Assembly (NCBI GenBank): GCA_030789695.1
Contig: CM061142.1
Location: 153,471,266-153,535,265, forward strand
Direction: 5' to 3'
Length of the DNA stretch: 64,000 nucleotides
Source: Scilla litardierei
Lineage: Eukaryota; Streptophyta; Magnoliopsida; Asparagales; Asparagaceae
The stretch's first letter is position 1; each line of letters opens with the position of its first letter. Shown here in pieces: positions 54,538 through 64,000 of the stretch. A model generated the notes under the pieces. That model saw only the letters and a list, made by a program, of their open reading frames with translations. It was not told the DNA's origin and searched no databases. A program made the position numbers and the translations under genes.

Positions 54538-55899
54538 CTACTGGATTAGGATACACCTGAGCATAGGCGGATCCAAGATCTGAAGTGGGGCAGGTAGCTG
54601 CTCTAACTGCTCCTTCTGTGGCTCCGCCAGAAGCGCTGTGCCACGAGTGCCAATGGACCCAAGCAATGCACCTCCAAGCATCCCTCGTAGGTGTCCACCT
54701 GTGACCTGCAAAGGACGAGGTGCATTAGTCCATGGCAAGAAATTATTTCCCAAAATAAATGTATCCCAGAGATAATCGTCAACATGAGATGGAAAAATAA
54801 TAAAAGGGTGACGAATACCCCCTGAGAATGGGTCGCTATCCTCTGTACTAGCGATGACCAAATCCTCGCTCTCCATGAGAAGTGGTTCTCCAGGTGGTGA
54901 CACACCGCAGCATACCTCAAGGGAAGTAGATCCTGTGTCCGGCGAGAGATATGGTATGTCAAATATATACGAGTCTAAAGAAATAGGAAGTGAAAAGCGA
55001 GACTCAAAAGTGGAGTGAGAGTGAGTATGAAAATCTCCCTGAATAGGGGCAATATGCTCAAGTAGATGCTCAGCCGCAGAAGAAGTGGAGAGCGACGGTA
55101 AAGGTAGATGTGACTCGGGCTCCATGGAGTGGACCATCGTATCCAAGCCCTCATGCACGTCCTCCTCGATGATATGCTCATACTCCACCATCTGCCCGAT
55201 GTCCTGAATGACATCCTCATGGTTGACCACCGACCAAGGAGGAAGCTGTGACAGAGATGGCTGTGGAGGTGGATGTGGAGCGGACCCCTCGTATGTGGTC
55301 ATCGTGTCCTCGTCCTCACGCACATCCTCCTCGCCCTTATGCATAAGCTCTGTAAACTCCTCGGTCCTCTCATAGGACTCATGTGGGGTATCTAAATCAA
55401 GACAAGAAGTCTCACCCACAGATCCTAGAGAAATCTCACCATCCTCACTATCATCATCAAAAAATGCTTCGTCATCCAAGTGGTAGTGATGGAAAAATGG
55501 GGGATCAGCATGAGATGTGTCTATGGTGGCCGACGGCATGGTAGTCTCAACCATGAAAGTATGTATATCCTCTCCTTCATCCCCTCTCCTCGGTGTAGGC
55601 TCGATGATTGGTACCATCAAGTTTCGTAATGTTTGGCCTTGGTTAAACATGGCACTTTCAAGGAGAGACACGAGGTTTGATTCTTCTTGTGTTGGTGGAG
55701 GGATATAAGGTTGAGAAAATGGATGGGAGGTGTTTGGGCTAAGGTTGTGGGAAGATGTTTGGCCTTGGTGTGGGGGGAGGCTCTCGAGCGTAAATGGGCA
55801 ATCATAATACACATGACCCGCCATCCCACAAGTCTCACAAACCACAACCGAATAAGGATTGTATCCTCCCATCTGAGCATCGAAATTTGATCTCCACAT
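54538..55899 (-). CDS. Zinc-knuckle gag-like protein of the Athila-like element, 453 aa
   Basis: An intact 453-codon frame starts at ATG 55899, about 200 bp after the primer site. Residues 21-34 are a perfect CX2CX4HX4C knuckle (CETCGMAGHVYYDC) that should bind element RNA. Residues around 70-95 (PPPTQEESNLVSLLESAMFN) resemble the linker after the knuckle in Athila/Tat gag. The remaining 350 residues are acidic and Ser/Pro-rich, with no protease or RT motif. Normally the knuckle is near the end of gag, so the capsid part appears to be missing and only the C-terminal gag is kept. The open frame in a young element suggests selection or recency. Function beyond RNA binding is unknown. Confidence 0.7.
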   Translation of the reverse strand: MWRSNFDAQMGGYNPYSVVVCETCGMAGHVYYDCPFTLESLPPHQGQTSSHNLSPNTSHPFSQPYIPPPTQEESNLVSLLESAMFNQGQTLRNLMVPIIEPTPRRGDEGEDIHTFMVETTMPSATIDTSHADPPFFHHYHLDDEAFFDDDSEDGEISLGSVGETSCLDLDTPHESYERTEEFTELMHKGEEDVREDEDTMTTYEGSAPHPPPQPSLSQLPPWSVVNHEDVIQDIGQMVEYEHIIEEDVHEGLDTMVHSMEPESHLPLPSLSTSSAAEHLLEHIAPIQGDFHTHSHSTFESRFSLPISLDSYIFDIPYLSPDTGSTSLEVCCGVSPPGEPLLMESEDLVIASTEDSDPFSGGIRHPFIIFPSHVDDYLWDTFILGNNFLPWTNAPRPLQVTGGHLRGMLGGALLGSIGTRGTALLAEPQKEQLEQLPAPLQILDPPMLRCILIQ

Positions 55900-56097
55900 G
55901 GTTACACCAAAGATACCTGGACAACTAAAATAAGAAAACTAGAGTGGAGCGTCAATAGTACAAGAAAATAACAAAAAGATAATATAATGGTGGGGGAAAA
56001 ATTTCTTGGTTATTGAATATTTTTTAAATTTTTTTTGTTTTTTTTTTTTATGCGTAGTCTAACGAACCCAAGCTAAGCTAATATCAAACCGAACGCC

Positions 56098-56115
56098 TCC
56101 CCGGCAACGGCGCCA
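56098..56115 (-). promoter_or_regulatory. Athila-like primer-binding site (tRNA-Asp)
   Basis: On the minus strand TGGCGCCGTTGCCGGGGA follows the 5' LTR after six bases. It is complementary to the CCCCGGCAACGGCGCCA 3' end of plant tRNA-Asp as I know it. Confidence 0.85.
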
Positions 56116-56121
56116 AAAACT

Positions 56122-57386
56122 TGACTGGCGCCCCGTTTACGGTTTGGGCGCGGTGTCGTTTTACCGCAAGTGCACGGTTAGTGTAGGGTGCGGGTTTATC
56201 GAACTCAGGGAGGTGGATGGCTTGAATGGCTACTATCTTCGCCTAGGTTGTGTGCTAGCTATGCGGATAATATGGGTGGAAGTGTAGAAATAAAAGAAAG
56301 AAATAAAAAAAAGACAAGAAAGGAATCCCCGCTAACACTGGCTAGAGCATTCATGACACTTGACATTTGACTTGACCCAGGGTGAGACATTTCCCCAAAA
56401 GGTGGTACCTAGCGTCCATGGCCCGATATTGCGCTCGGTGCCAAGTACGCTAGGCCTACCCGGTTCTAGACGGTGGGCATTCCCATGTCCATTAACACCT
56501 TCCGCAACTGGGAGCATTAAGGCCACAATGATAACTCCCAACACTTCGTCCAAGCTGTTCCCACGTGCGAGGACTCAATGTCTACACTAGGGGTGTGAGC
56601 TGCGGCTAGGGAGTCAACCGCCAAGTTTATTTCCCCTTGGCCCGACGGTCAGAGGCGGTCTTTCTCCTGCTAATGACAATGAAACACCCCCGCGTAACCC
56701 TAATGGCCAAATAGGTCAAATGTGATTTCTAGCAATACATCGAAGCGGATCTTGACTGGACAAGCACCGGACCCCAACCCCCAACACAACTAGTGTGTTG
56801 CCGTACGAATTGGACTCAGATTGCTAGAAATCCCCATTAACACATTTCATCGAACACATGCCATGCAATCAAGTCAAATGTAGTTTTCCAAGCATCAATC
56901 CTAACCTAACCCGTATTAGGGTTCATCAACACTACTCCATGGTGAGAAACATAAAAACAAGCAAAACAAATGACATACAAACATTCACCATTGAGCAAAA
57001 TGAAAACAATACAAAACAATGAAAGCAAGAGAAAGGAATACTTATCTTGAGTATGAATCTTCAATCCAATACAAGACTTATTGATAAAAAGACCTAATCT
57101 AAACTAACCTAAGCCTCACAAGAGAAAGGGGCAAAAAGCCCTAGAAAAACTGAAGAAGAACTCCCTAAAGTCGTGCCCAAACTTCTATTTAAAAGCCCCC
57201 TCAAAACCCTTAATAGCTCGGGTCTGAAACCCACTCAAAACTGTCAAAACAGGCCCACCCGATCGGGTGGAAACTCACCCGATCGGGTGGAATAAACAGA
57301 GAGCTCAAATCCGCAGAAAGTGATCTCACCCGGTCGGGTGGTAACTCACCCGATCGGGTGAAAGTCACCCGATCGGTTGGCAATCA
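56122..57386 (-). repeat. Athila-like 5' LTR, interrupted
   Basis: It matches 51072-52339 with about 3% difference by eye, up to GGCAATCA at 57386, where the 3-kb-LTR element is inserted. The remainder should continue beyond the window. It contains the TATA-like motif (57186-57194) and the palindrome cluster. Confidence 0.9.
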
Positions 57387-58989
57387 TGTAACGACCCGCT
57401 CGCGGGGGCCCGTTACTTATTTGATATTTGCGCAGGTCCTGCAGGTTACCAGTGAAATCAGCATAGTCACAACGCAGAGATTGTACCAACAACACTCAAA
57501 CCAGCTTACAGACATTATTACAGTCCAAATTAAAGTACAACAACCAGCACTCTCTCACTCCGATACATGAAAGGAAAAGTACGGAAAGGAAATACAGAAT
57601 GGAAATACATCTCACAACACACACCAATACAGATAACTAAAACTCCACGGCTTCTGGGTCGTACGCAGGCTCCTCGTACTCTGGAGCGATCTCCTCGATC
57701 AGGTCGTCGTCTGTCGGTGCCACAAGTGGAACCGAAGGTAAGTCACAAAGATTCTAAACAAAGAAAAGGAGTACTGTACAAGTATGACAAGCAGAGGTAA
57801 AGTAAAGTACGGTGTAGTGTCTGTACAAGTGCAGAAAGTAAAGTGCATGACTGTAAAGAAGTAACCGTGCAAGCTCTGCTAAAACTACGTGACTCAAGTC
57901 GGAGAGTACAATATGTGACCGTTCAGTTCGTCTCTTGCCTGGGTGCTACCCAGACGAATGCCGGTACCCAGGCAGCAGTATGGTTTGCCGAAACGCAGGC
58001 ATCAGGACAGGGCGCCGAAACACAGGCGACAGGACAGGTAGACCAAACTCTAGTCACTCCCGTACTCTCACAAACTATGAGTTACCCCCAAAACCCGGTG
58101 ATGTGTCAAGTACAAGTTCTCTACATGATCGTTCCATGAAATGTTCCAAGTCAAGTCCAACACAAGAAAAGTGGCGTATGTTTCCGTGCTTCGAGCACGT
58201 AGTAGTGCGGTGCTACAAGTTCGTACGAGCACAGTGGCTAGTTTCTAAGGTTAGGACCTATCGTGACTTACAGATTTTGAGATCGACGTAGCAAGCCGAA
58301 ACTGGTTCTAGGGCTTCTACGGACGTTGATGCACAAGAACTTGTACCTGCAATCACAAGAATATCTGGTTAAAGAACGCGACATTTCTATTTTAATAATG
58401 TGGTCGTTTTGATTTTTAAACGGATTAAAACGTAGTCAAAAAGCGTTCTAAATTTTTCTATAGCCTAGTTATAAGGAAAATAATTTTATTGTATGAGGAA
58501 ATATTTTTCTGAAGCTTATACTAATTTTTATAATTTTTAAAAGCTCAAAAGCAATTTAAAAACTATTTTTCAATTTGTGACGTAATTATTCAAACATTTA
58601 TTCTGGGTGCAATCGGTATCGAAAAGTTGCAAATGAACTGTCAAAATGGCCGTCTCCAAGAGTACTTTAACATATATTTTTATCACTTAGTAGTGTACGT
58701 AAAAATATCAAGATACGGATTTTTAAAAGAAAGTAACGTATTTAAAATTTAGGCTTAAAAATTAATTTTGGAAAAACTAGGCGTCGGATTGAGATGAAAC
58801 TAGTGTCATTGGGTCCAGAATGTCATTTCTGATTTTCTAGCCCTAGTCTTATATTTTTCTGACTTGTATATTATTTATTATTAATTTAAAACCCATAAAT
58901 CTATTTAGTAATTATTAAAATTCGTATTTACTAAAATACGTTTCCGTATTTTGAAAAAAATACTTTTCGAATATCCCTCACCCATTCGT

Positions 58990-59628
58990 TCATCCTGTGC
59001 ATGGGCAGGGGTTTCCGACGTCGACAGCGGGGCGCAGCGGCGGCGGGCTTCGGTGGACGCCTCGTCGGAAGGCGGTGGCGGTCAGCAGTGGCGGCGGCAG
59101 CGTCTTGGCGACCGGTGGCGGTGCTTCGGGGCTCGTCGTGGGTGGCTGGGGCGAGAGCGGGCTTCTGCAGGCGTCGACGGTGATGAGCAGAGGGCGGAGC
59201 GACGGGAGCTGACGGCGGCGGGCTTCGTCAAGAGAACGGCGGGTGGCGGGCTCATCTTCGAAGAGGCGAACGCTCGGGGGTTCTCGAGAGCGGAAGCCGT
59301 CGGAGCGGCGAAGGAGGCGCTCTCGAAACTCGGTGCTGACGACCGGAGCAACGAGCGGAGGTGGCGTCGTAGAGGGGAGGAGGCACTCGGGGAAGGCTCG
59401 TCGAGCGAGCGGCGGCCTGGAGAAGCTCAGGCGAGGGTCAAGCTGTCGGGGTTGCTCCGGTGGTTGCTGCTCGTCGCGGAGGAGGGTTAGTGGTCGAGGC
59501 GGTGGGTGGCTCGAGCATGGTGACGACTCCTCGCCTGAAGGAAACACGAGAGGGAGAGAGAGATATAGAGAAAGAGGGTGAGCGTGGGTTTGGAGAAGAG
59601 AGATACAGCAAGGGGGTGGGTTTTGCAT
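58990..59628 (-). other. GC-rich LTR leader with 212-codon open frame
   Basis: The frame starts 65-70 bp after the minus-strand TATA box, with CT-rich sequence just upstream, and runs to a stop near 58990. The predicted peptide is Pro/Arg/Ser-rich and shows no known domain. Large open frames on the opposite strand overlap it, so GC content alone may explain the openness. I do not claim a protein. Confidence 0.35.
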
Positions 59629-59693
59629 GGCATAGGGAAGAACGAGAGATAGAGAGAGCGAGTAGCCTGTGTGTGTGTGTGTATAGAGCTAGG

Positions 59694-59703
59694 GGTTTTA
59701 TAG
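59694..59703 (-). promoter_or_regulatory. TATA box in the LARD-like LTR
   Basis: CTATAAAACC on the minus strand, followed by a CA/GT microsatellite (59669-59683) and CT-rich sequence. This is a canonical plant core promoter layout. Confidence 0.65.
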
Positions 59704-60455
59704 CTTAATCAAATAATTAAGAACGTTAAGTAGTCAAGAGCAATTAATAAGATTAGGTGTATATTTATGATATTAGGTAGATAATTTGACTAAATGTAGA
59801 AATTAGGGTGTGACATGAAACTCATGGGGGCATACGTGTAGGGGTTAGGTAGGTAGTTAGGGTAATTTAATAGTTAATAGAGTAATTAGTAAAAAGTAAA
59901 ACACCCATTAGTGAAAATAATTAGTAAAATACAAAAGACAAAATTACGATTTTGCCCCCTACTAGTAAACGTGTCCGAAAAATTACGAAAATATACCCAC
60001 GGGATCGTATCGTCGCGAGGATGGCGAATACGAAGTCCGTTTCAGGGTTTGAGCTACGGAAATACTAGTTTTTGGCCAAAACGTTTGGAAAGCGGGTTTG
60101 CGGGTTCTCTACTGAAATGATATCCGAAAATTATGAAATTAATTTGGGAGGCCCTAAATGATCATAGAATGCTACTGCAGAAGTTTGAAATCGATTTGAA
60201 GACGTTTGAATAGAAAATAAATTCGTTGAATCAAAACGGTAATTTTGGAAGATGAATTTTAACAGAAATGTTTTGGGTATTTGAGGAAATCGGAAATTGC
60301 TGAAATACTTTATAATAAGTCTAGTGTTTCAAAATATTTTTATAAGAGTTTTTGAAATCAGTAAAACTACTAACAAACCATTATAAAATAGTTTAAAAAT
60401 TGAAAAATTGGTCAAATACGTAAATAGTTTGTCTTGATGAAAACAGGCCGTTACA

Positions 60456-60472
60456 TCCTACCCTCCTTAAAA
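60456..60472 (-). promoter_or_regulatory. Polypurine tract of the LARD-like element
   Basis: TTTTAAGGAGGGTAGGA on the minus strand, ending directly at the LTR. It follows TTCCGAGGACGGAATTA, a Del/Tekay-type 3' end. Confidence 0.75.
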
Positions 60473-62574
60473 TAATTCCGTCCTCGGAATTTAAAAATAT
60501 TTTTGAAACAAATAATTGATGTTATGAAGAAGCTCAAGCAAATAAAAGATAGAAAAGATGGAAATCTAGTAAATCAGGTTGTAAATAATATGAAATATAA
60601 TGTAATAGCATCAAGAAAACAAGAGATGTTATATATGAATAAATACTATTGACATCACCATAGCTTTCGTAACTATTCCAGTATCATTACAATAGTTACT
60701 CTGACTTCTCAAGTAGCCTAAAATTAATATGATATAATAACATCACATGAAAATGAGGGCTATTATGACAACATCTGTTCGAACTTGGAACTTGAGGTGA
60801 TAAGCCAATAGCAAGCTATTTAAACCACTTAAACCGGAAGACTATAAAGTTTATTCGTGCTACTGGTGACTAACTGGATCTAGCCACAGATGTTGTTCAT
60901 AATAGAGCATGTATCGACTAATCCACCAACAACATCAATTTCCATAAGGCCCAACCACATGCTAACGTCCAAATCACCGCCCATAGGTAAGTACAAGGCC
61001 AACATTCTAAGTCAGTACTCCCTGCTAGCATTCCTTCCGTCAATCTCCAAACTATCCCACAATAAGGCAGGATCCAAGCTCTCATCCAGAGCCAAGCACA
61101 AGGCCTACATCCAACTTCAACACCCAAGGCCAATATCATGCCAATAATCATCTCCATCACTCCTTCCGTAGACCAATACTCGATATTTGCAACACCCAAC
61201 ATTACCCAACAAATGAACAACCAAAAACACGCTTTCCCGCACACCAAAAGGAGTAGACGCAAGAGGAAGCCTAAACGGGACCTCAACCTGGGTGAGACCC
61301 AGGTCAGAGAACTCAAGAGAAGCCCAAGGATCACGGCTTCCCAAGATCTTAGCCAAGCGACGGTAGCGAGGGGTGGCGGCGAGGGTCGTCACCAAGGCCA
61401 AAAATCCCAAAACATATCGTCGAAGGACCATCGGTGGTTGCGGGTCCTCGACGATGAGAGCTGCGGCTGGTTGACGATCCATGGCAGGGACTTCCGATGG
61501 AGTGGAGCAGAAGCTGGTGGGGCTTCGGGTGAGATGGCGAGCTCGCTTGGGGAAGAGGCCGGGAGGAGGAGGGGCGATGTCTGAGCGAAAAGGGAACCAC
61601 GGGGTGGCTTGGGGAGGAAGGAGAAGAGGGGTTAAAAAGAGAAGGGGGGCACCGAAAGTCGTCGGTGTTAGGCGGGGAACGGGGATCGAGGTGAGGAAGC
61701 GGATAACGGAAATAAAGAGGGGGACGCCGAAAGTCATGGGTAGATAGTGTAGGGTAGGCGGAAGCGGGGCTCGAGGCAAGGATGAGGACAAAGGCAATAA
61801 TGAGGGGAGGTGGTAGGCGGGAAGGAATTCCAACACGTGGAAAAATCGGGGTACAAGATGGGAACAGGGTTAGAAAAGAAATACGAGTTTCAAAAACATA
61901 ACAGCCTATACGTGCATGCGACGTTTGGCTCGCCTCAAATTCTCTAGCACCATCCTCCAATGCTTCTGAACGTCCTTCGATCTGCATCCGCTGAGGAGTT
62001 CGAACTTCTGATGATCGAAAACTCGAACGCTACCCTCCTTAAAATAAACGTAGCTAGGGTTCAAGTAAACTAGAGATAGAAGATTCTAAGAAGGTCAATT
62101 GAAGGGTCATCAAGATAAAGGAAGGTTGGTAGTGGAGAAGATCGATGACATTACATAATCATGATTCACGTCCTTGCGGTCCAGCGGACACGGCCAGGGA
62201 AGTGACTAAGCCAGGATCACTTATGCCCAGTCTAGCTAGGTTGATCCAACAGACTTTAGCCAAGCACATTGACCGGTATCATGGTCCATTGAAGGAAGAT
62301 TATCATTCATATGAGTGCCACCGACACAGAAGGATTTTTTTTTTAAACAACTAACTAATCTTATTTCGATTTTGATAATGGCTTTTATTAAGGCTAGGTA
62401 GATCAACTCCATTGGGGCTCTCCGAGATGTTCCCGTCCGTCTTCCGAGTGTCAAACCTGCATCCATAGAAATGTCAGCTTAGTTGAGTATCGTATATGAT
62501 ACATCCTGGTTTTACTATACTGTTCACGAGGTATTTTGCATGGACCTGCATGGGCCGCCAAACTTGTAACGACC
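60473..62574 (-). other. Interior of the LARD-like element, no pol
   Basis: About 2.1 kb without gag, RT or integrase motifs. Frames at 61117-61987 (minus) are Pro/Ser-rich and unrecognised. On the plus strand 61440-61740 is G/A-rich. Next to the second LTR, the minus strand reads AGTTTGGCGGCCCATG, which may contain a primer site. I cannot match it to a tRNA. Confidence 0.5.
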
Positions 62575-64000
62575 CGCTCGCGGGGGCCCGTTACTTATTT
62601 GATATTTGCGCAGGTCCTGCAGGTTACCAGTGAAATCAGCATAGTCACAACGCAGAGATGTACCAACAACACTCAAACCAGCTTACAGACATTATTACAG
62701 TCCAAATTAAAGTACAACAACCAGCACTCTCTCACTCCGATACATGAAAGGAAAAGTACGGAAAGGAAATACAGAATGGAAATACATCTCACAACACACA
62801 CCAATACAGATAACTAAAACTCCACGGCTTCTGGGTCGTACGCAGGCTCCTCGTACTCTGGAGCGATCTCCTCGATCAGGTCGTCGTCTGTCGGTGCCAC
62901 AAGTGGAACCGAAGGTAAGTCACAAAGATTCTAAACAAAGAAAAGGAGTACTGTACAAGTATGACAAGCAGAGGTAAAGTAAAGTACGGTGTAGTGTCTG
63001 TACAAGTGCAGAAAGTAAAGTGCATGACTGTAAAGAAGTAACCGTGCAAGCTCTGCTAAAACTACGTGACTCAAGTCGGAGAGTACAATATGTGACCGTT
63101 CAGTTCGTCTCTTGCCTGGGTGCTACCCAGACGAATGCCGGTACCCAGGCAGCAGTATGGTTTGCCGAAACGCAGGCATCAGGACAGGGCGCCGAAACAC
63201 AGGCGACAGGACAGGTAGACCAAACTCTAGTCACTCCCGTACTCTCACAAACTATGAGTTACCCCAAAACCCGGTGATGTGTCAAGTACAAGTTCTCTAC
63301 ATGATCGTTCCATGAAATGTTCCAAGTCAAGTCCAACACAAGAAAAGTGGCGTATGTTTCCGTGCTTCGAGCACGTAGTAGTGCGGTGCTACAAGTTCGT
63401 ACGAGCACAGTGGCTAGTTTCTAAGGTTAGGACCTATCGTGACTTACAGATTTTGAGATCGACGTAGCAAGCCGAAACTGGTTCTAGGGCTTCTACGGAC
63501 GTTGATGCACAAGAACTTGTACCTGCAATCACAAGAATATCTGGTTAAAGAACGCGACATTTCTATTTTAATAATGTGGTCGTTTTGATTTTTAAACGGA
63601 TTAAAACGTAGTCAAAAAGCGTTCTAAATTTTTCTATAGCCTAGTTATAAGGAAAATAATTTTATTGTATGCGGAAATATTTTTCTGAAGCTTATACTAA
63701 TTTTTATAATTTTTAAAAGCTCAAAAGCAATTTAAAAACTATTTTTCAATTTGTGACGTAATTATTCAAACATTTATTCTGGGTGCAATCGGTATCGAAA
63801 AGTTGCAAATGAACTGTCAAAATGGCCGTCTCCAAGAGTACTTTAACATATATTTTTATCACTTAGTAGTGTACGTAAAAATATCAAGATACGGATTTTT
63901 AAAAGAAAGTAACGTATTTAAAATTTAGGCTTAAAAATTAATTTTGGAAAAACTAGGCGTCAGATTGAGATGAAACTAGTGTCATTGGGTCCAGAATGTC
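62575..64000 (-). repeat. LARD-like 5' LTR, partial
   Basis: Starts TGTAACGACCC at 62575 and matches 57387 to about 58814 with about five differences, two of them single-base indels. It continues past the window end. Confidence 0.9.

Larger units (their letters stand above)
51072..57386 (-). mobile_element. Athila/Tat-like non-autonomous gypsy element
   Basis: Two similar LTRs (51072 to about 52570, and 56122-57386 before interruption) enclose a 3.5-kb interior on the minus strand. The primer site (56098-56115) is an 18-base match to the 3' end of tRNA-Asp, typical of Athila/Tat relatives. The interior codes only for a zinc-knuckle protein, with no RT or integrase. Internal GCTTGGGGGA tracts also fit this lineage. 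The LTRs are about 97% identical by eye over 1.26 kb. It inserted into copia B RNase H. Confidence 0.85.
57387..60455 (-). repeat. LARD-like 3' LTR, 3,069 bp
   Basis: TGTAACGACCC to GGCCGTTACA, with 7-bp matching ends TGTAACG/CGTTACA. It contains a 27-bp-spaced internal repeat (GCCGAAACGCAGGC / GCCGAAACACAGGC, 57987 and 58014). On the minus strand a TATA box (59694-59703) is followed by a GC-rich leader with a 212-codon open frame. Confidence 0.9.
57387..64000 (-). mobile_element. LARD-like retroelement with 3-kb LTRs, right end outside window
   Basis: A 3,069-bp LTR (57387-60455), a 2,119-bp interior and the beginning of a second LTR (62575 onward) are present. Over the 1.42 kb visible in both, only about five differences are seen, so the insertion is very recent. 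Orientation is minus, because a purine tract (TTTTAAGGAGGGTAGGA, 60456-60472 on minus) precedes the TGTAACGG start of one LTR. That junction resembles the 3' end of Del/Tekay chromoviruses. No gag or pol is visible in the interior, which is the LARD pattern. Confidence 0.8.

Noticed and set aside
56098..56115. Possible tRNA-Asp gene fragment
   Set aside because: Only the last 18 bases match, and it sits six bases from an LTR end, so it is a primer-binding site.
57843..58291. Repeated plus-strand frames (98 and 118 codons), present again at 63020-63467
   Set aside because: The repetition only reflects the duplicated LTR. There is no domain and no promoter in that orientation.
58951..59490. 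179-codon plus-strand frame in the LARD-like LTR
   Set aside because: It is opposite to the TATA-driven direction, and it overlaps a larger frame on the other strand. GC bias explains it.

Overview
This window looks like flowering-plant nuclear DNA. It is AT-rich, has no operons, carries one intron-rich gene with GT-AG introns, and is otherwise packed with plant transposable elements: Ty1/copia including Sireviruses, Ty3/gypsy chromovirus and Athila/Tat-like elements, an L1-type LINE, a Helitron, and Mutator-like and hAT elements. I cannot name the species. I see no tRNA, rRNA, CRISPR or bacterial-type feature.

One host gene can be reconstructed. It lies on the minus strand from an ATG at 31805 to a stop at 5013, about 26.8 kb. 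Nine exons splice into a 615-codon reading frame, and all eight introns are phase 0. The predicted product is a Ser/Arg-rich, partly coiled-coil protein. It resembles a conserved plant family of unknown function that I cannot name. Its introns hold most of the left half of the window: a Mutator-like element with a nested hAT (intron 8), a complete chromovirus (intron 6), an LTR remnant (intron 2), and hairpin MITEs, a Helitron, and a copia element carrying a LINE (intron 1). Positions 1-4367 are the 3' end of a Sirevirus lying just beyond the gene's 3' end.

Right of 34.5 kb is a nest of retrotransposons. Sirevirus A (34499 to about 43141) has a 5' LTR, decayed gag-pol and an env-like region, and is cut off by copia B (about 43142-51071). 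Copia B carries a solo Sirevirus LTR (43472-45196, minus, 5-bp target duplication) at its primer site and an array of G/C hairpins in its long leader. Copia B is broken in RNase H by an Athila/Tat-like non-autonomous element (51072-57386, minus) primed by tRNA-Asp. That element's 5' LTR is in turn broken by a very young element with 3-kb LTRs and no pol (57387 to beyond 64000, minus).

The most unusual signal is a shared layout in the LTRs. Four different families carry family-specific dyad-symmetric motifs, in pairs or phased series, upstream of the TATA box. In two Sirevirus families the paired motifs centred on GTCGAC are exactly 21 bp apart in all ten pairs found. The Athila-like LTR uses CACCCGATCGGGTG-type palindromes 19-22 bp apart. 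The first Sirevirus uses TGTTGCAACA-type motifs with a 12-bp period.
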